Part shown: in pieces, positions 44,801 to 59,800 of the stretch
Numbering within the stretch: the first letter of the stretch is position 1
How the letters are laid out: each line of letters starts with the position of its first letter
DNA from: Ligustrum vulgare
Lineage: Eukaryota; Streptophyta; Magnoliopsida; Lamiales; Oleaceae
Reading direction: 5' to 3'
NCBI GenBank assembly: GCA_963555705.1
Contig: OY743183.1
Coordinates: 46,179,466 to 46,243,465, forward strand
Length of the DNA stretch: 64,000 bases
Translations under genes and position numbers: made by a program
The notes under the pieces: model-generated
What the model saw: only the letters and a program-made list of their open reading frames with translations
The model's database searches: none
What the model was told of the DNA's origin: nothing

Positions 44801-47800
44801 AATTTCAGTGGGGGCCTAGTCCATTTCGCTTTGAAAATATGTGGTTAAGGCATAAAAACTTCACCAAAAACTGGAAGGAATGGTGGAATAAGTATGAAAT
44901 TGAAGGATGGCCAGGTTTTGGCTTCATGGAAAAGTTAAAAATGATGAAGGAAGAGTTGAAGAAATGGAATAGAGAAGAATTTGGTGATGTACGTATACAG
45001 AAAAAGACAATAATGAAGAGAATAGAGGAGATAGATAAGGAGGAAACAGAACAGAACATTGGAGAAGAAGAGAGGTTAGAAAGAAGGAAGCTGAGAAGGA
45101 GATTGGAGGAATTGATAATAAGGGAAGAAATCTCATGGAATCAAAAAACAAAAATTAATGGAGTAAAAGAATGGGATAATAACTCGAAGATGTTCCATAG
45201 AATCGCAAGTGGTAGGAAGGCAAACAACTTGATCAATAAACTTGAAGGGAGGGATGGGAGAATTTTACACACGGAAGAGGAAATTGAGAAAGAGATCATT
45301 GAATTTTTTGAGGACTTGTTTAATAAAAAGGAAGGAATTAGTCATGGCATTGAAGGATTGGAATGGGCTAATATCGAGATGGATAGGAATTTGAAATTGG
45401 AGGAACCTTTTCAGGAAGAAGAGATAAAAGTAGCACTTTTTGATTGCGCTGGAGATAAAGCGCCGGGGCCGGATGGATTCTCTATGGCGGTATTGAAGGA
45501 AAGCTGGGAAGTTATTAAGGAGGACCTAATGAAGGTGTTTACTGAGTTCTATGAAAATGGCATTGTAAATGCTAGAGTAAATGAAACATTCATAAGCCTC
45601 ATTCCAAAAAAATTGAACTCCATTTCCATCAAAGATTTTAGGCCAATCAGTTTGGTTACCTCCCTATACAAAATAATCGCGAAGGTTTTATCCTTAAGAC
45701 TTAAGGAAGTCCTGGAAGAAACAATAGATGTAAGCCAGTGTGCTTTTGTGAAAGGAAGACAGATTTTGGATTTGGTTTTGATTGCAAACGAGATAGTTGA
45801 GGAATACAGAGTAAAGAAGAAAGAAGGTGTAGTGTTCAAAATTGATTTTGAGAAGGCATATGATCATGTTAGCTGGGAATTTCTAGATTTCGTGTTAGAA
45901 AAGAAGGGTTTCGGCATAAAATGGAGAAAATGGATAAGAGGTTGTTTGACATCGGTTAATTTTTCAGTGATGATTAATGGCAAACCCAGGGGCAAATTTA
46001 AAGCGTCAAGAGGATTGAGACAAGGTGATCCATTATCACCTTTTCTTTTCATTTTAGTGGGGGATGCACTTAGTAGATTGGTCAATAAAGCCTGTGATAT
46101 GGAGGTAGTAGAAGGTTTCAAGATTGGAAATAACAGAGTAAGGATTTCACATCTTCAATATGCAGATGATAGTATTTTCTTTTTGGAAAATAAGGACGAA
46201 AGCATTGAAAACCTAGTAGGAATCTTGAAAATCTTTTCAAGGAGTGCAGGACTAAAAATCAACATGGCAAAGAGTACGGTGGTAGGCATTAACTTGTCGG
46301 AAGAAAGGATTGATGAAATTGTTAAGGAGATGGGGTGTGCTAAAGGTAATTGGCCGTTGAATTATCTTGGTTTGCCTTTGGGAGGTAATCCAAACACTGA
46401 TTCTTTTTGGAATCCAGTGATTGAGAGAATTGCTAAAAGACTCGAAGGGTGGCATAAAGGTTGTTTGTCAAGAGGAGGGAGACTTGTGCTTCTGCAGTCG
46501 GTATTAGAAAGCATACCTACATATTTCATGTCAATTTTCAAAATGCCAAGGAAGGTAGTAAAGAGGATTGAAAAGATGATGAGGGACTTCTTTTGGGAAG
46601 GAAAAGGTGAAAGCGGTAAAGATCATTTGGTAAAATGGGAAGTTGTCACAAAACCTAAGGAAAAAGGAGGACTAGGGTTTGGCAATCTCCACCTGAAAAA
46701 TTTGGCACTTCTTGGTAAATGGCTTTGGAGGTTTCCCCTTGAATTGGATTCACTTTGGCATTCTATTATTCTTAGTCGGTATGGCCTTCAATCAAATAAT
46801 TGGGATGCATGCACTGAAGTTAAATCCACTTTTCGAGCACCATGGAAATCCATTACAAGAGTTTGGAATACTTTCGAGACATGCACCAAATTAGTGGTTG
46901 GGAAAGGGGATAAAATTCGATTCTGGTTAGATAGATGGATGGGTGACCAAACTTTCCAAACACTTTTTCCGCGATTATTTAGACTATCAAACAACAAAAA
47001 TTCTGTCATTAGTAACATAGTACACAACCCATCAAGTTCAACACCTACCTGGAACTTTCAATTCCTAAGAAACTTTAATGATAGAGAAATTGAAGAGTTT
47101 ACTTCTCTTTCTAATCTGCTTGAAAACACCACTATAGACCCATTATCCCTGGATAGACGGATTTGGACTGGCCACCCATCCGGGTCTTTTTCATGTAAAT
47201 CATTTTCCAAAAGCCTCTCTCAATCCGTTTGTACCACAACCTTCCCCCAATCAAAATTTATTTGGAATGGTATATTTCCTTCAAAAGTCAAAGTTTTTGC
47301 ATGGTTGATCTCTTTGGGAAAAGTTAACACTTGTGATTTGTTACAACGAAAGAGGCCTAATTGGTACATTTCCCCATCATGTTGTATCATGTGCAGAAAG
47401 GCGGAGGAAACTATTGATCACTTACTGATCCACTGCGAACTGGCCAAAGGAATATGGGATAGAATTATGTATTTGTTTCGATTATGGGGAGCATTACCTA
47501 GGCGATGGGCTGACCTGATACTTATCAAATGGGATTTTGGGATTAACAAAGGAAAAAAGAAGGTGATATGGAAACTACTTATAATGGCAGCAGCTTGGAC
47601 TATTTGGATTGAGAGAAACAGGAGAATTTTTGACAACTCTGAAAGATCGATAGGTGATATTTGGGATTCGATAATATTTTACACAGGACTTTGGGCAAGA
47701 GCGAATGGCCTATTCAGCACCTTAGATAATTATTTGTTTCGTTTAGACCCACACAGTTCATTACGTACTCTAGTTCCGACTAGTTTGTAGAAAATCTTTT

Positions 47801-50800
47801 GTTGATCTTGATTAGAATCAAAACCATATTGTAGAGATGGACGCCTCATCCATTATGATCATTGTAATCTATTGAGTTATCTTCAATAAAATTATGTTTC
47901 TTATCAAAAAAAAAATAATTTTGTTAGTTTATACCTTAATCTCTAATTATTCTCGATGACCTTATTATTTCTGAACTAGTCATTTTACTAGTTTGTATCA
48001 AATCTATGACCAACCCACCATGGAGCTCTCCATCACATGCACAGGGCACTCAGAATGTCAAGTCTAATTGACGAAGCAGGTTTTCTATTTAGTTGATTGA
48101 ATGATCCTTGCTTGCCATTTCACAATCATTATATTTTCCTCACGACCAATTCCTATGTGAAATTCATTATCATCTTCTACTATAATGTCCAATGACTTTC
48201 TTCTATACAGAAACTGGTATGGGGGACTCAAATCAACATTGTCCATATTTTCCTTATGCTTATGCAATTCATTAGCACTGAAACTGCAGAGGAGTCAACA
48301 ATTTCCCCCCCTCAATTTGATAACTTTCATCTTTGATTCCTTCGTAATTAGAAAGTTCAATTCCCTTCTCCTCCATCGGACGCTTCTGAAATTCAACTTT
48401 TGATCATCAGAGTGTGACTCGATCCTCGGTTCTTCCGCTGCAATTTTACAAGAGCATTTTCCATCCTTACACATATTCATTATCTATTTCCATGTACAAG
48501 GGAATAACATGTCTCAAGTTTTCAACTTGCACATGCATTTCTACCATCATTGGTAGTATCATGGTTGTGGCAACATCCTGATTTGAATATATTTTTTAAT
48601 CTCATCATCAACCTTATAATCTTTTGCTCTTTGTTCATAATAGTATTTGCAAAGTGCCTATCACTTGACACCAGAACAATCTTCTTATTATACCACCAAA
48701 CACATACATGTTATCTCAACCTATATAAGTAGCATCTACATCATAGTTCAATGATTGTTTCCAAAGTACAAGATAATCGTCCATCTCTATCACGTTCCAC
48801 ACATTCTCATTTTTGTAGTACTTTCCAATAGAAAGTGAAATTTTGCATGCCTCTGTATTTTGAATTTCTTGCATCCTTTTAACTTGTGTAACTTGATAGC
48901 AAGATGAATATTTTTGAGTTTTCAAATTTAAAGTTTTCACCAATACTTTGGATACCAAATTCTCACTACTCCTATGGTCTATTATCACATTGCGTGCTTT
49001 GTTGTCGATTCTGCATCTTTTTCTAAAATCTTGTTGCGATTCAAATTGGGCTTCTTTATATCTAATATCTCCCAGGTACATCTTTGAAGAGTTCTTGATA
49101 GCTCCTGGTTATTCAAACATAGTTGGGATTTGAGGAAATTCTTTGATCTCTGGTTGCTGTGTTTTGGACTTCAAAGCAACCAACATTAATAACAATTAAA
49201 ACCTGGAAATTCTTGTGACTTTCATATTCATACATATCCATCCTTCTAGATTTTGGACCGCGGTTGGTTTTGCTATCCTCCAACCATCGTTGCGTGGATG
49301 AGTGTTACCATCGCCATCGATCAATCAGCAAGGGCAAACCTTACTTTGATACCAATTTTGGTGCAAATGTTGAATGGAAATTTTTGAAACAAGAATAAAG
49401 TTGAAAAACTAGAAAATTTGTAGGAAATATTTTTATTGTATTGAATTGATTATTTAAAAGTGTATAAAACCTTTGTTTATATGGGCAAAATAATTCCCTA
49501 ATCTTACTAATATAAGTAGACTAAACTAAAATTCTAAAAGGAAAGAAAACTATAATCCTAATCTAAAAAAAAAAAAGAGAAATCATATTCTAAATAAAAA
49601 AGAAAAAAAGAAATCTTATTCTAAATAAGAAAGAAGAAGAAAAAGAGAAAAACTATCCTATTTAGAATAAGATTGTCCTACATCATTATTACAAAGCTCA
49701 TACATTACAAACCAGAGCTCAGTTAACCATTCATCTGCCCTTATGTAAGCTGCTGCTTAGTGGCATACTACTCTTCACGTGTTTCATTATTCATATGTTT
49801 AATTAAAGAATGGTTGCTGTGTTACTTCTTTGACGAACACATTTATGTTTCAAAACGAGTAGCTATCAAGTTTATTTGTTTGAACGATGCTTGCTGCCAT
49901 CATATTAGGAATTGGGTTCGACGAAGATATATCTTGGATTAAGCTGACCCTTCTTTTTATTATTTTATCACTTAAAATCTAATTTATACTGTTCTGCTTC
50001 AAAGATTTCTCAATATTTGCTATAACATTTTTTTTGGAAGGAATCTGAAGTTTCAGCTGTTAAATATATCCCTTTGGAGGAGTATAGAAGCTTGCTTGCA
50101 AAAGAAGATCCTCAATATGTTCCCTATGATGTAAATGATCAATATGGTCAGCTCTTTGAAATAATTTCGAAAAGGTATATAATGCAGAGCTTCGGATATT
50201 TTACATTTTCACTTGCCAAGTCCTCTTATTTAAGAAACCAGACTGTCCTTTCCATTTTTTAGAGATGGCAATGGGGCGGGTTCGGGTAGGGTACCCCCGC
50301 CCCGCCCCGTGAGTAGATTATCAAAACCATACCCGTCCCATTACCCATTAAATCAAAACGGGGCATTCCCGACCCGCCCCGACCTGGCCACACATATATA
50401 TATTTTTTTAAACATAGTTTTCTTTAAATTTCTAACTTTTTTTCCCACTCAAAAAAAGTAAAAGTCAAAACAATCAAGTACCCAATTTATCACAAAATCA
50501 AAGATGTTATCATAAGCAAGAAATTGTATTTTGAAAGTGTGTTGTTTGCATTTGTTGAATTAAATATTTTTTTAATGTAAATAAATTAGCGGGGTGGGTC
50601 ACTGCGGGGTGAGTCAACCAAAACCCGCCCCGCCCCAAACCCATTTCGGATAATTGATATCAAACCCAAACTCACCCCATCGACCAGCGAGGTGGTTTCT
50701 TTCCGCCCTATTAGGGTCGGGGCTCCATCGGGTTCGGGTCGAAACGAGTTTTTTTTCCCTACCATTTTTCTGTAAAAACTAGTTGCCACTTTCTTTGAAT

Positions 50801-53800
50801 TTTATTTTTTAATGATATCTATAGATATTTTTTTAGAACTTATATCTTATGTTCGTAAATTCTCCATGAGTGCTTGAAATAAACGAAACTAGTTTTTTGG
50901 ACATATTACAATTTACATGAGTGCTTCAAATGAATGAAAAGTATTATTTGAACAGTGTTGTCAGATATTTAAAATTTGTTATTTAATTTAAGTTCATTTC
51001 CTTACAACTATTACTTATTATGCCCATAAAGTGAATAATTAGGCTATTTTCTATGAAAACCATGCATGAGCTGGTCGTTTGTGCATCCATAAATCTTTAA
51101 GCTTATAGATTCATGCTTATGAGCATGATGTGTATGTTCTCTAGGTACAAACAAAATGCCGAGGCACGTAGCTTGACTTTACAAAAGCAGCTGAATTGTT
51201 ATGCACGTATCTCCCTTAAAGCAGAGGTTTTTAACTTTTGATAACCGAGTTTTTAAATTTTGTGATTATTTAAGGATTCGATGGTCATATGACCATAATG
51301 CTAAATACAGTAGATGTGCATGCAGAAAATTATAATAGGGCATAGAATCCTGGACAGTCTCTGTTGTCTTGTTCTAGTCTTTACTATCTTATTATGCTTA
51401 AATCTGGGTGCTTAATCTGTGTAGCCTTGAAGAATATGCAGACGTGGACACTTTCTAATATATTTCTTCAATTTGTACTGACTGAGAAGAATAATCACGT
51501 AGATCCATGAAGAGGGTAAAAACTGAAGAATATAAATTGTATTTATATATTTTCTACTGAATGAAATGGAAAAGAATTATATTGAGGTGCTAAGCTTTCA
51601 AGAGGCTTATTTTTTTCCTCAAACCCTATCTCGATTTTTCAATGAAATTAACATAACGGTTCACCCTTTACCGTTATTATCGGCACCTACTTTACATGAA
51701 CTTCACAAACTACCGCTCCCTATACTCGAGCAAACTGAATGTAAAATGTTCATGTGCCGCTGGAGCCTATCAGAGACCTCATATGTTGAAGACTCAATTT
51801 AAATTTATAAATTTGAACACGTTTTAAAAGCTAGTTTGTATTGAGTAGGAGTGTTGAAAGCTAAATTTAAATAAAAAAATGTGTCCTCCTTAGCTCATTG
51901 CTAACTACTTAATTTTAAAAGCTAGTTTGTATTGAGTAGGAGTGTTGAAAGCTAAATTTAAATAAAAAAATTTGTCCTTCTTGGCCCATTGCAAACTACT
52001 TAATTTTTAAGACGAGTTCAATAAATTAATCTAATAGAACACATTACATAAGGTAACATTTTCTATTATCTTCTAACTTAATCTCAATGCTTTAGTTCCA
52101 TAGATACCAAATTGCAAAGAATCAAGTTAACTGTTTTATTTCTATTTTGTCAGGTGAAATAAGTTAAAAATGAAATGAAAATATATAACTACATATTATT
52201 ATTGTAGTAACTATGTTTAAATCCTGCCCAAGAATTAATAGACCGTTTGTTTGCTCCCCTCACACCTTGGACTATCTATGTCCCCCATGTATGGAGAATA
52301 TATGGAGAAGAAATTGTTTACATTCAAATATTTAGCAACCTCCTCAGATATGGCAGTTCATAGTTTCTTTTTCTTGGTTTTTGATACAGTTGAAGGGGCT
52401 CAGTGATTCTGACAAGGAAGCTCTAAAGTTTCTTATTAAAGCTGCTAAAATCATGGATGAAATTTTCTGCCTGCAGGTATTTTGAACCGCATATATGCAG
52501 GATATTAGTATATCTTTATTCATATTTTCTTTTGTACAACAGATAGTGGAGAACGAGGAGACACTGGATGGGTATTGTAGACAAAATTTTGGATTACTTA
52601 ATTTTAAATTTGAATATGTTCCTCCATTTGAATATTTTGGCTTGTAACTCTGCGATTTTGAAACCTCGATCTTTGTTGTGAGGATGCATGCCACTACCAC
52701 CATATGTGGCCATTAGCTAAAGGCAAAACCTTGCTCTGATACCAATTCTTTGCGACATCGAAAATTAAATCTTGTCAAAACAAGAAAATGCTCTAGTGTA
52801 ATTCTCTTATATAGGCATTGGAAGAAGATGTAATCTCCTAATATTAGTAGCTTAAGTAAAAGAAATTAATTTCTGAAGAGAATAAGAAAATTAATATCTT
52901 ACTGAATAGAGGTAGAGACTTTATCAACTAAGCCCTTGTTTGAGCCCCATTTTAATTTTAATACGTTTTTCTCTTTCTTACTTTTAACCACACATTGTAC
53001 AATTGTACAATAAAATAATATTACACGTAAATAAAAAAAAAAAAAATCCTTACTTTTTAACCATATTCTTCAAAAAAACCACTATTCCAAATACATTTTC
53101 TCCAAAAACTCATTATAATGGGGGTTCAAACTAGGTCTAAATAACAAAATTTCCTATAAATACTAGGAATCCTAATTACTAATAGTAATTAAATCCTAAA
53201 ATAATACATCACTATGACTAATTGATTTCACCAGCTATAGACTTTACAAAAATATTGATTTGACATATCTTGTGATCCAGTTTCCATCATATTGTTTTTT
53301 GGTCGTTTCTCTCTTCATACAACAGGTTTGGTACAGCAACCCATCTTTAAGAGACTGGTTAGAGCAGAATGCTGACAGATTTCAATTGGACAAACTGAAA
53401 TGGATGTATTATCTAATCAACAAGAGTCCATGGTACATTAATTTGTGCAAAATACTATTTTGTCTCTTCTAACCCTATATTGATTTCCTCCGTGTGTGTG
53501 TGTGTGTTCTTATAAGTGAAAGCAGTCAGCTATGTCTTTTTTGTATATACAAATCCAGTAACTTTGTAATATTTTTCAGATATGATTTTTTTTTTTTTTT
53601 GTATATACAACTTAAGAACTTTGTAATAGTTGTCAGATATTTTTCAGTGACTTTGTGTGTTTCCAAAACTTTTGAGTCTATTGTTTTAATGGGGGTTGCC
53701 CATGCCTGTCATAATATTGTAAAGAGAGAGATTACGAATAAGAAACATCATTTATAAATGCTGCAATGACCAAGGGACATTTGATTTGTCACGCAGTTGT

Positions 53801-56800
53801 TAGCTGAAAATTCAATTTATTTTCCCTACTCTTGTGTTGGGTCATTGAGTAATAAACTGTAGATATGGAAGAGAATTGACACTCAGGTGATTATAAAGAT
53901 TTTGATTTTTTGTTCCTATTCCCATTGACAGGTCCAGCTTAGATGAATACGAGTCATTTTTGACAACTGCAGACTCAGCTGTGAAGGTTCTTTCTGAAGC
54001 TACAAAGCCAGTAGCAGGTTGGAAGGGTATCGAGTATAGAACAGCATTTCCTATTTCGAAACCGCCTGGTGCAAATTTCTATCCTCCAGATATGGACAAA
54101 ATGGTATAGAATAAGTATCTTTATGTCAATAAGCAAAAAGATAGCTGTGCATAACATTTGGTTGATTCACTTGCAATACCTTTCGTTATTCATTAACTGT
54201 GATTGTTAGTGTATCTCATGTCATGATACCTATTATTATTGACATTGTTGTAGGAATTTGAGCTATGGAAAAAAAGTCTTCCTGAAGATAAAAGGAAAGA
54301 GGCTATAGACTTTTTCAATGTTATTAAAAGGAAAAGTGAAGCGATGCTGGATAAGTCACTATCCCACTCTACACCAGCTAGCACTAGTGACGTACATGAT
54401 CTATACATCGTCCCTTACTCCCAAGAATATACTTCTTCCCTTGTAAGAGCTGCTGATTTACTTAATAAAGCTGCGGACTTGACCAGCTCTTCTAGGTACG
54501 GCTTTGGCTTGCTCCTGAATAGTAGTATAAAAACAGCAGAAAACTTTAAACTGGGATTTAACAAATAGCTCTCTCTTGTCCAGTCTGAAGAAGTTCTTGC
54601 ACAGCAAGGCCGAGGCCTTCCTATCAAATGAATACTATGATTCAGATATTGCTTGGATGGAATTGGTTAGTGAATTATTATTTTTGTTTATCTCACTGTT
54701 TCAGTGTTTTGTGCAAATGAACGGATCTTGTTGTCTTGTTTGTTTATTAAAAGTGTTTTGTTCGATAGCAAATGATCAGCTGCTTTTCTTAGCGTGAAGA
54801 GTCAAAATGAAGTTGCAATGAACCGTTTTTCCTCCATTCTTCTTATAGTTCTTTTTTTTTTTTTTTTTAAATTGTGAATTATAATTTCAGTTTACTGGAC
54901 TTGATGCCCTTATGATATATATGTGAACTAACTCAAGATGATAATTTTTGTCTGCCTAGCTATGAAGCTTCACAATGAACCATTAGCTCACCGGCATTCT
55001 CATAAAATTATTTTCATTTTTCCATTATATTATGTGCAATCTGACTAAACTAATTTAATGTGTATTATATTGCCTATTTTATTTTACATCTTATTATCGA
55101 CAATGATTAGCTGAGAAGTCGAAGCAAGAAGTATGTATAATTCTTTTCATAGATCCTCCATTCTTGGAGTCTAATTCTTTATCTGAACAAAGATGGAGGG
55201 GACAGGGAGTTTCTATCAAACTTATATGCTACTTGTCTGCTTTTTGCAGTTTTATCTTGATAGATTGGTCATAAAAAAACATTGTTCTCCTTTTGTTTGA
55301 TGACATTGAAGCCTCAAAACAAATCAGATTGTGTTTTCTAGGTGCATTTTACAATCTGAATTTTTATTGTTCTTGTCTTCAAGGATTCTAAGCTTGACAT
55401 AACTATTGGCCCGTATGAGACGTATGAAGACGCACTTTTTGGATACAAGGTAATGTTGAATGTTAAACTGTCTATACCTCTGCCTTTTTCTCTCTATTAG
55501 TATTTGAGGCAGACTATGACATAAATAAAAAGTTTGAATGATGAGATGCTTAAGAATGCCCGTTAACTTAATATCAATTATGATGAGAGTAATCTCGTGA
55601 AAGGAGACAAATGCTTGTATGCATTATCACTTGTGAAAGATTACTTTGATACAAAAAAAAACTTCTTTATGTGTATCATATTTTCTTTTTTATGCACGTG
55701 ATACGAATACCTGATATTACAATTTGCCCATAGGCCACTTTTGAGGCATTCATTGGAGTCAAGGACGATGAGGCAACTGCTCAAGTTAAACTGTTTGGTG
55801 ATCATCTGCAGGTGCTTTATTAATATATTCATTGTCAGTCACCACCTTATTTTGTTATTTTCATTCTTCTCTTTACAAAGGGTTTGCTGTTCTAGGTTTT
55901 GGAAAAGAATCTTCCAATGGACAATATTTACAAGTCAGAAGATGTGATTGAGGCCCCTATTCGGGTCATCCAGCTTGTTTATAATGCTGGGGTGAGTACT
56001 ATAATATTCCAGATAATCCTCTTTTGGGTAATCATTCTGGAGAACTTTCTAGATATCAAAGCTATACTGACATCCTACTTTCATGCTACTGAGTTTCTGA
56101 ACAATTTGAGCTTCGGTGAGGCATTCTTTTATTTTATAATAAAACACTTCTGAACTAATGTTAGAGTAATCATTTAGGAGAATTTTCTAGATATCAAAGC
56201 TATACTGACATCCTACTTTTATGCTACTGAGTTTCTGAACAATTTGAGCTTCAGTGAGGCATTCTTTTATTTTATAATAAAAAACTTCTGAACTAATGTT
56301 AGAGACTCTTTAATTCAGAATACTGCAACAATGGCTCTGCTAGGTGAACCACATGACAGCTGAAAGGAAGACAATCGCATCTTCGCCTAAAAGTTGATTT
56401 TAAGTTGAACTTTGACATGGAAGCTTGATAGCCATGGGTGTTTATAGTTACCTCCACCATTCGAAATGAATATCTTGGTGAATTTAGTAGGAATATTTGC
56501 TCTTACTATGTTAGCCAAAAGACTGAGGCTCAAAAGTACGTTAATCAGCTGGAATTTATTTCCATTGGATTCTCTTTAAACTACTTGATGAATTAAATTA
56601 GAGTTTACTAAACTGGAATTTCTGTACAGTTTAAATAGTGTACTAAACATGAATTTTTATAATAAAATTGTTAGTTCACAAGTTTCTGTTTCAGCATATT
56701 CTTTTACCAAAAGTTCGCATGTTTTATCGTTACTCCTGATATCTTGGTCAAGCTTAGAAAACGAGGTACTATTTATTCATCCTTGTGACAGGATGTGAAG

Positions 56801-59800
56801 GGCCCTCAAACTGTTGCATTTAATCTTCCAAATGATGAACGAATAGTCAAAGATAGAGGAACATCTATGGTCATGCTCAAGAATGTTTCGGAGGCAAAGT
56901 ATGTATTATTTCCAATCTTTTCATGAATTTTTTCTGATGATGTATAATTTTAACGATCTCAGTTTAAATCTTAAGCAGATAGATGAGAATATTTATTTAT
57001 TCAAATTTAGTCTTCTTCACGTCCTCTCACGTGCATGCTAGTATTAATTTTTTATTATTATTGTAAGGCATGACTTGTGAACAATTTTATAAATGGGTGG
57101 TAGTCGCTGGGGATATAATATAGGCATCGGCATCGGCACCGAAAGAATAACATCTCTCTGCCCTTATTAGTCGTAGCGAACACGAGGTAACTTTGTGCTG
57201 TAAAATGATAGGTTGGATATTATATAAGAACTCAAACAGAAGAACTAAAGCTCTGATCACGGATCAAGATGCAAAAACAGAATGAATACAGTTATGACTT
57301 TGCCATAGGTGAACTATTTATATTCCATTCCTCCAATCCGTCCTTTTATCAATCAAGAAAAAAACAAAGTATGCTTACTTGTTCCTTAGTGTAGTCGTCG
57401 GACTTACCACCAAAGGGGGGGTGGGGGGGTGGGGGGGGGGGGAAGAAACCATTAGATAAGACAGGGCTAAGACAGCAATCTATACGCGGATTAGTGGGAA
57501 AGCCTCACTCTTGGTGAAATGGATAACTCATCGGGATAACAAATTGCAAAGGAAGCTAGCCTATTAGCTATGCTAGCCAAGTCCACTAGAAAAGCATTCG
57601 TGAACAAGAGCAACGGTCAATCAATAGTCTTTCGCAGAGTACCTACTGTTTTAGTGAACCCTGGGAGTTACCGACTAATCTACTTTAGCATTTATTTGGG
57701 GTAGTACAGGAATATTTGTTTGTTGTCCATCGATGTGAAAACATAGAGCCGGGGGCTGATCTTTGAATAGGAAAGAGAGGGGATGTGATGCTAATCCACG
57801 AAAAAACGATATGATAAATTCTAAAGAACTTATATACAGATGCTGCAAGAGTTGGACGCATGTCTTTTGCTTGCTCAATACCATGTTAAATATTTCATCT
57901 AAAAGCTATAGTTGTTAGAGAGGATCATGTCTATTTATTTATTTAAATTTAATTTTTAGCAATAATCTATCAGAGATGCATGTCAGAAATATGCTGACTC
58001 TTAAATTAAACATGATTTAGAAGACTAAAGATTTGTTTTTGTATAGTATTAAGTTTTTAACAGGTCTCTCAAACAGGTTCAAACTTATTCTTCAGCCTAT
58101 AGCAGATGTATGCATAGCAAAGGAACAACGGGAACTTGTAGACTTCGACTCTTTCTTCACTCACACCATATGTCATGAGTGCTGCCATGGAATTGGACCT
58201 CATACAATAACGCTTCCAAATGGGAAAAAGTCTACAGTGAGATTGGTCAGTTTTGTAGTTACACTTTTGCAATCATTACTTCACCTGTTCACCATGGCTC
58301 TACAGTATTTATTTTTTAAACGATTATGGAATTGAACCCAATCTATTTCTCTTGCAAAGCAGAACGGGAGTTGTATTTATATGATTTTTTGTTCCAAATT
58401 ATATTACAAATCAATTCTCTCTTGGACGAATAAAAAAATCTTTCAATATCTTTAGGTTGTTACCATTCTATGATCTACATCAGTCATCGAACTTCTTTCT
58501 TGTGTCTGGAATTTAATAAAATTCCATATTTTCCAGTAAACTCTTAAATGACATGTTCAGTTTTTAATATTTGCTTTTACCCGTTGACAACTGGATCGCA
58601 CTTTCTGTGCTGTAAATGGGAGTAAATATGCAAAATCATAAATGATGTGGATCATCATCTTTTTTCCATTGTTATATATAGGTATTTGTACTTCCAATCA
58701 TTCTTACTGTAAGCCTCCTCCTAGTTTAACCTATTTCTTAAGCCCAAGTCAGATGTTTTTTTTTTACCAGTCTGTATACATCTACATATGTATTGAACAA
58801 GAAAACTGTGATTACTTTCACCATCTTTTTAAATATTTAAGACTTAGAATCCTTTCTTTGGTTGCTTCTGTTTGTTAACTTTGTTGTCAGCTGAAGATTT
58901 TTTGTTCTACGATACAGGAGTTGCAAGAACTTCACTCCGCTTTGGAAGAAGCTAAAGCCGACATTGTTGGCCTCTGGGCCCTAAATATTTTTATTAACAA
59001 GGTATAGTTAACTATTTAATAATCATTTCGTGTTGTTGGTTTTTGCTCTTTAAATGGTCAGTGGTAGGGCTATTTAATCAGTTACATTGAAAAAATTTTA
59101 GTTAGTTTCTTTATTCTTTTTTCTTAGATAAATTCAATTCAACATGCAATATATAGTACCTATTTCTATAATACAATCCATAAAAATAAATTTTTATTGG
59201 GTTGTATCAATTACGTACCAGAGAGATTTGACACCTGGAAGGAAAGTAAGGTTTCCTTCAAGTTGTTGTGCACATGAATTGACTTTTTCAGCATTCATGG
59301 TTGCGTGTCCTGCAAAAAATATTTGTTTCGTAGTCTTACAAGGTCTGCTGATTTGTTGAAGACAAGAATTCAAATTGCATTCTAATAAATTTTGAAGCTT
59401 TCCGTCTTTCACTGTTTCATCAGGCTTCTTTTCGTAATGGTCTTCCAATCAATAATAATCTTGACAATGCATATGGTTCTGTGGAGATGATTGATGGGGT
59501 AGACAGGACGAGAGGAACACTATTATGAATAATTGATCTAGATTCCTAACTGAAATGAACTCCTGCTTTCAGATATAATGAAATCTTCTTGTGATCGAAG
59601 TCCAAGAACGATTTTCCCAGTCTCTGATATTTTCTCCTCTTGGGACAGGATTTACTTCCGAAGGCATTGGTCAAATCCATGTATGTTTCTTTTCTGGCAG
59701 GATGTTTCCGCTCAGTACGTTTTGGCTTAGAGGAAGCTCACGGGTAAATTTTTTATCTTCCGATACTGATTTACATCTAGAATTACTCCCATTAAGCACC

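Larger units (their letters stand above)
40473..47931 (+). mobile_element. Full-length L1-type LINE in NUDT3 intron 4
   Basis: The element body is 40491-47913. It is bounded by the perfect 18-bp duplication AATAATTTTGTTAGTTTA at 40473-40490 and 47914-47931 (its first A bases merge with the poly-A tail). It has a 5' leader of about 0.8 kb, two long ORFs that overlap as TAATG, a short 3' UTR with AATAAA near 47885, and a poly-A tail. Both ORFs are open over 924 and 1229 codons, so this is a young and possibly competent copy, in sense with the host gene. Confidence 0.92.

Noticed and set aside
42067..47636. Many minus-strand ORFs over the LINE
   Set aside because: Antisense shadows of two long, clearly recognisable LINE proteins.
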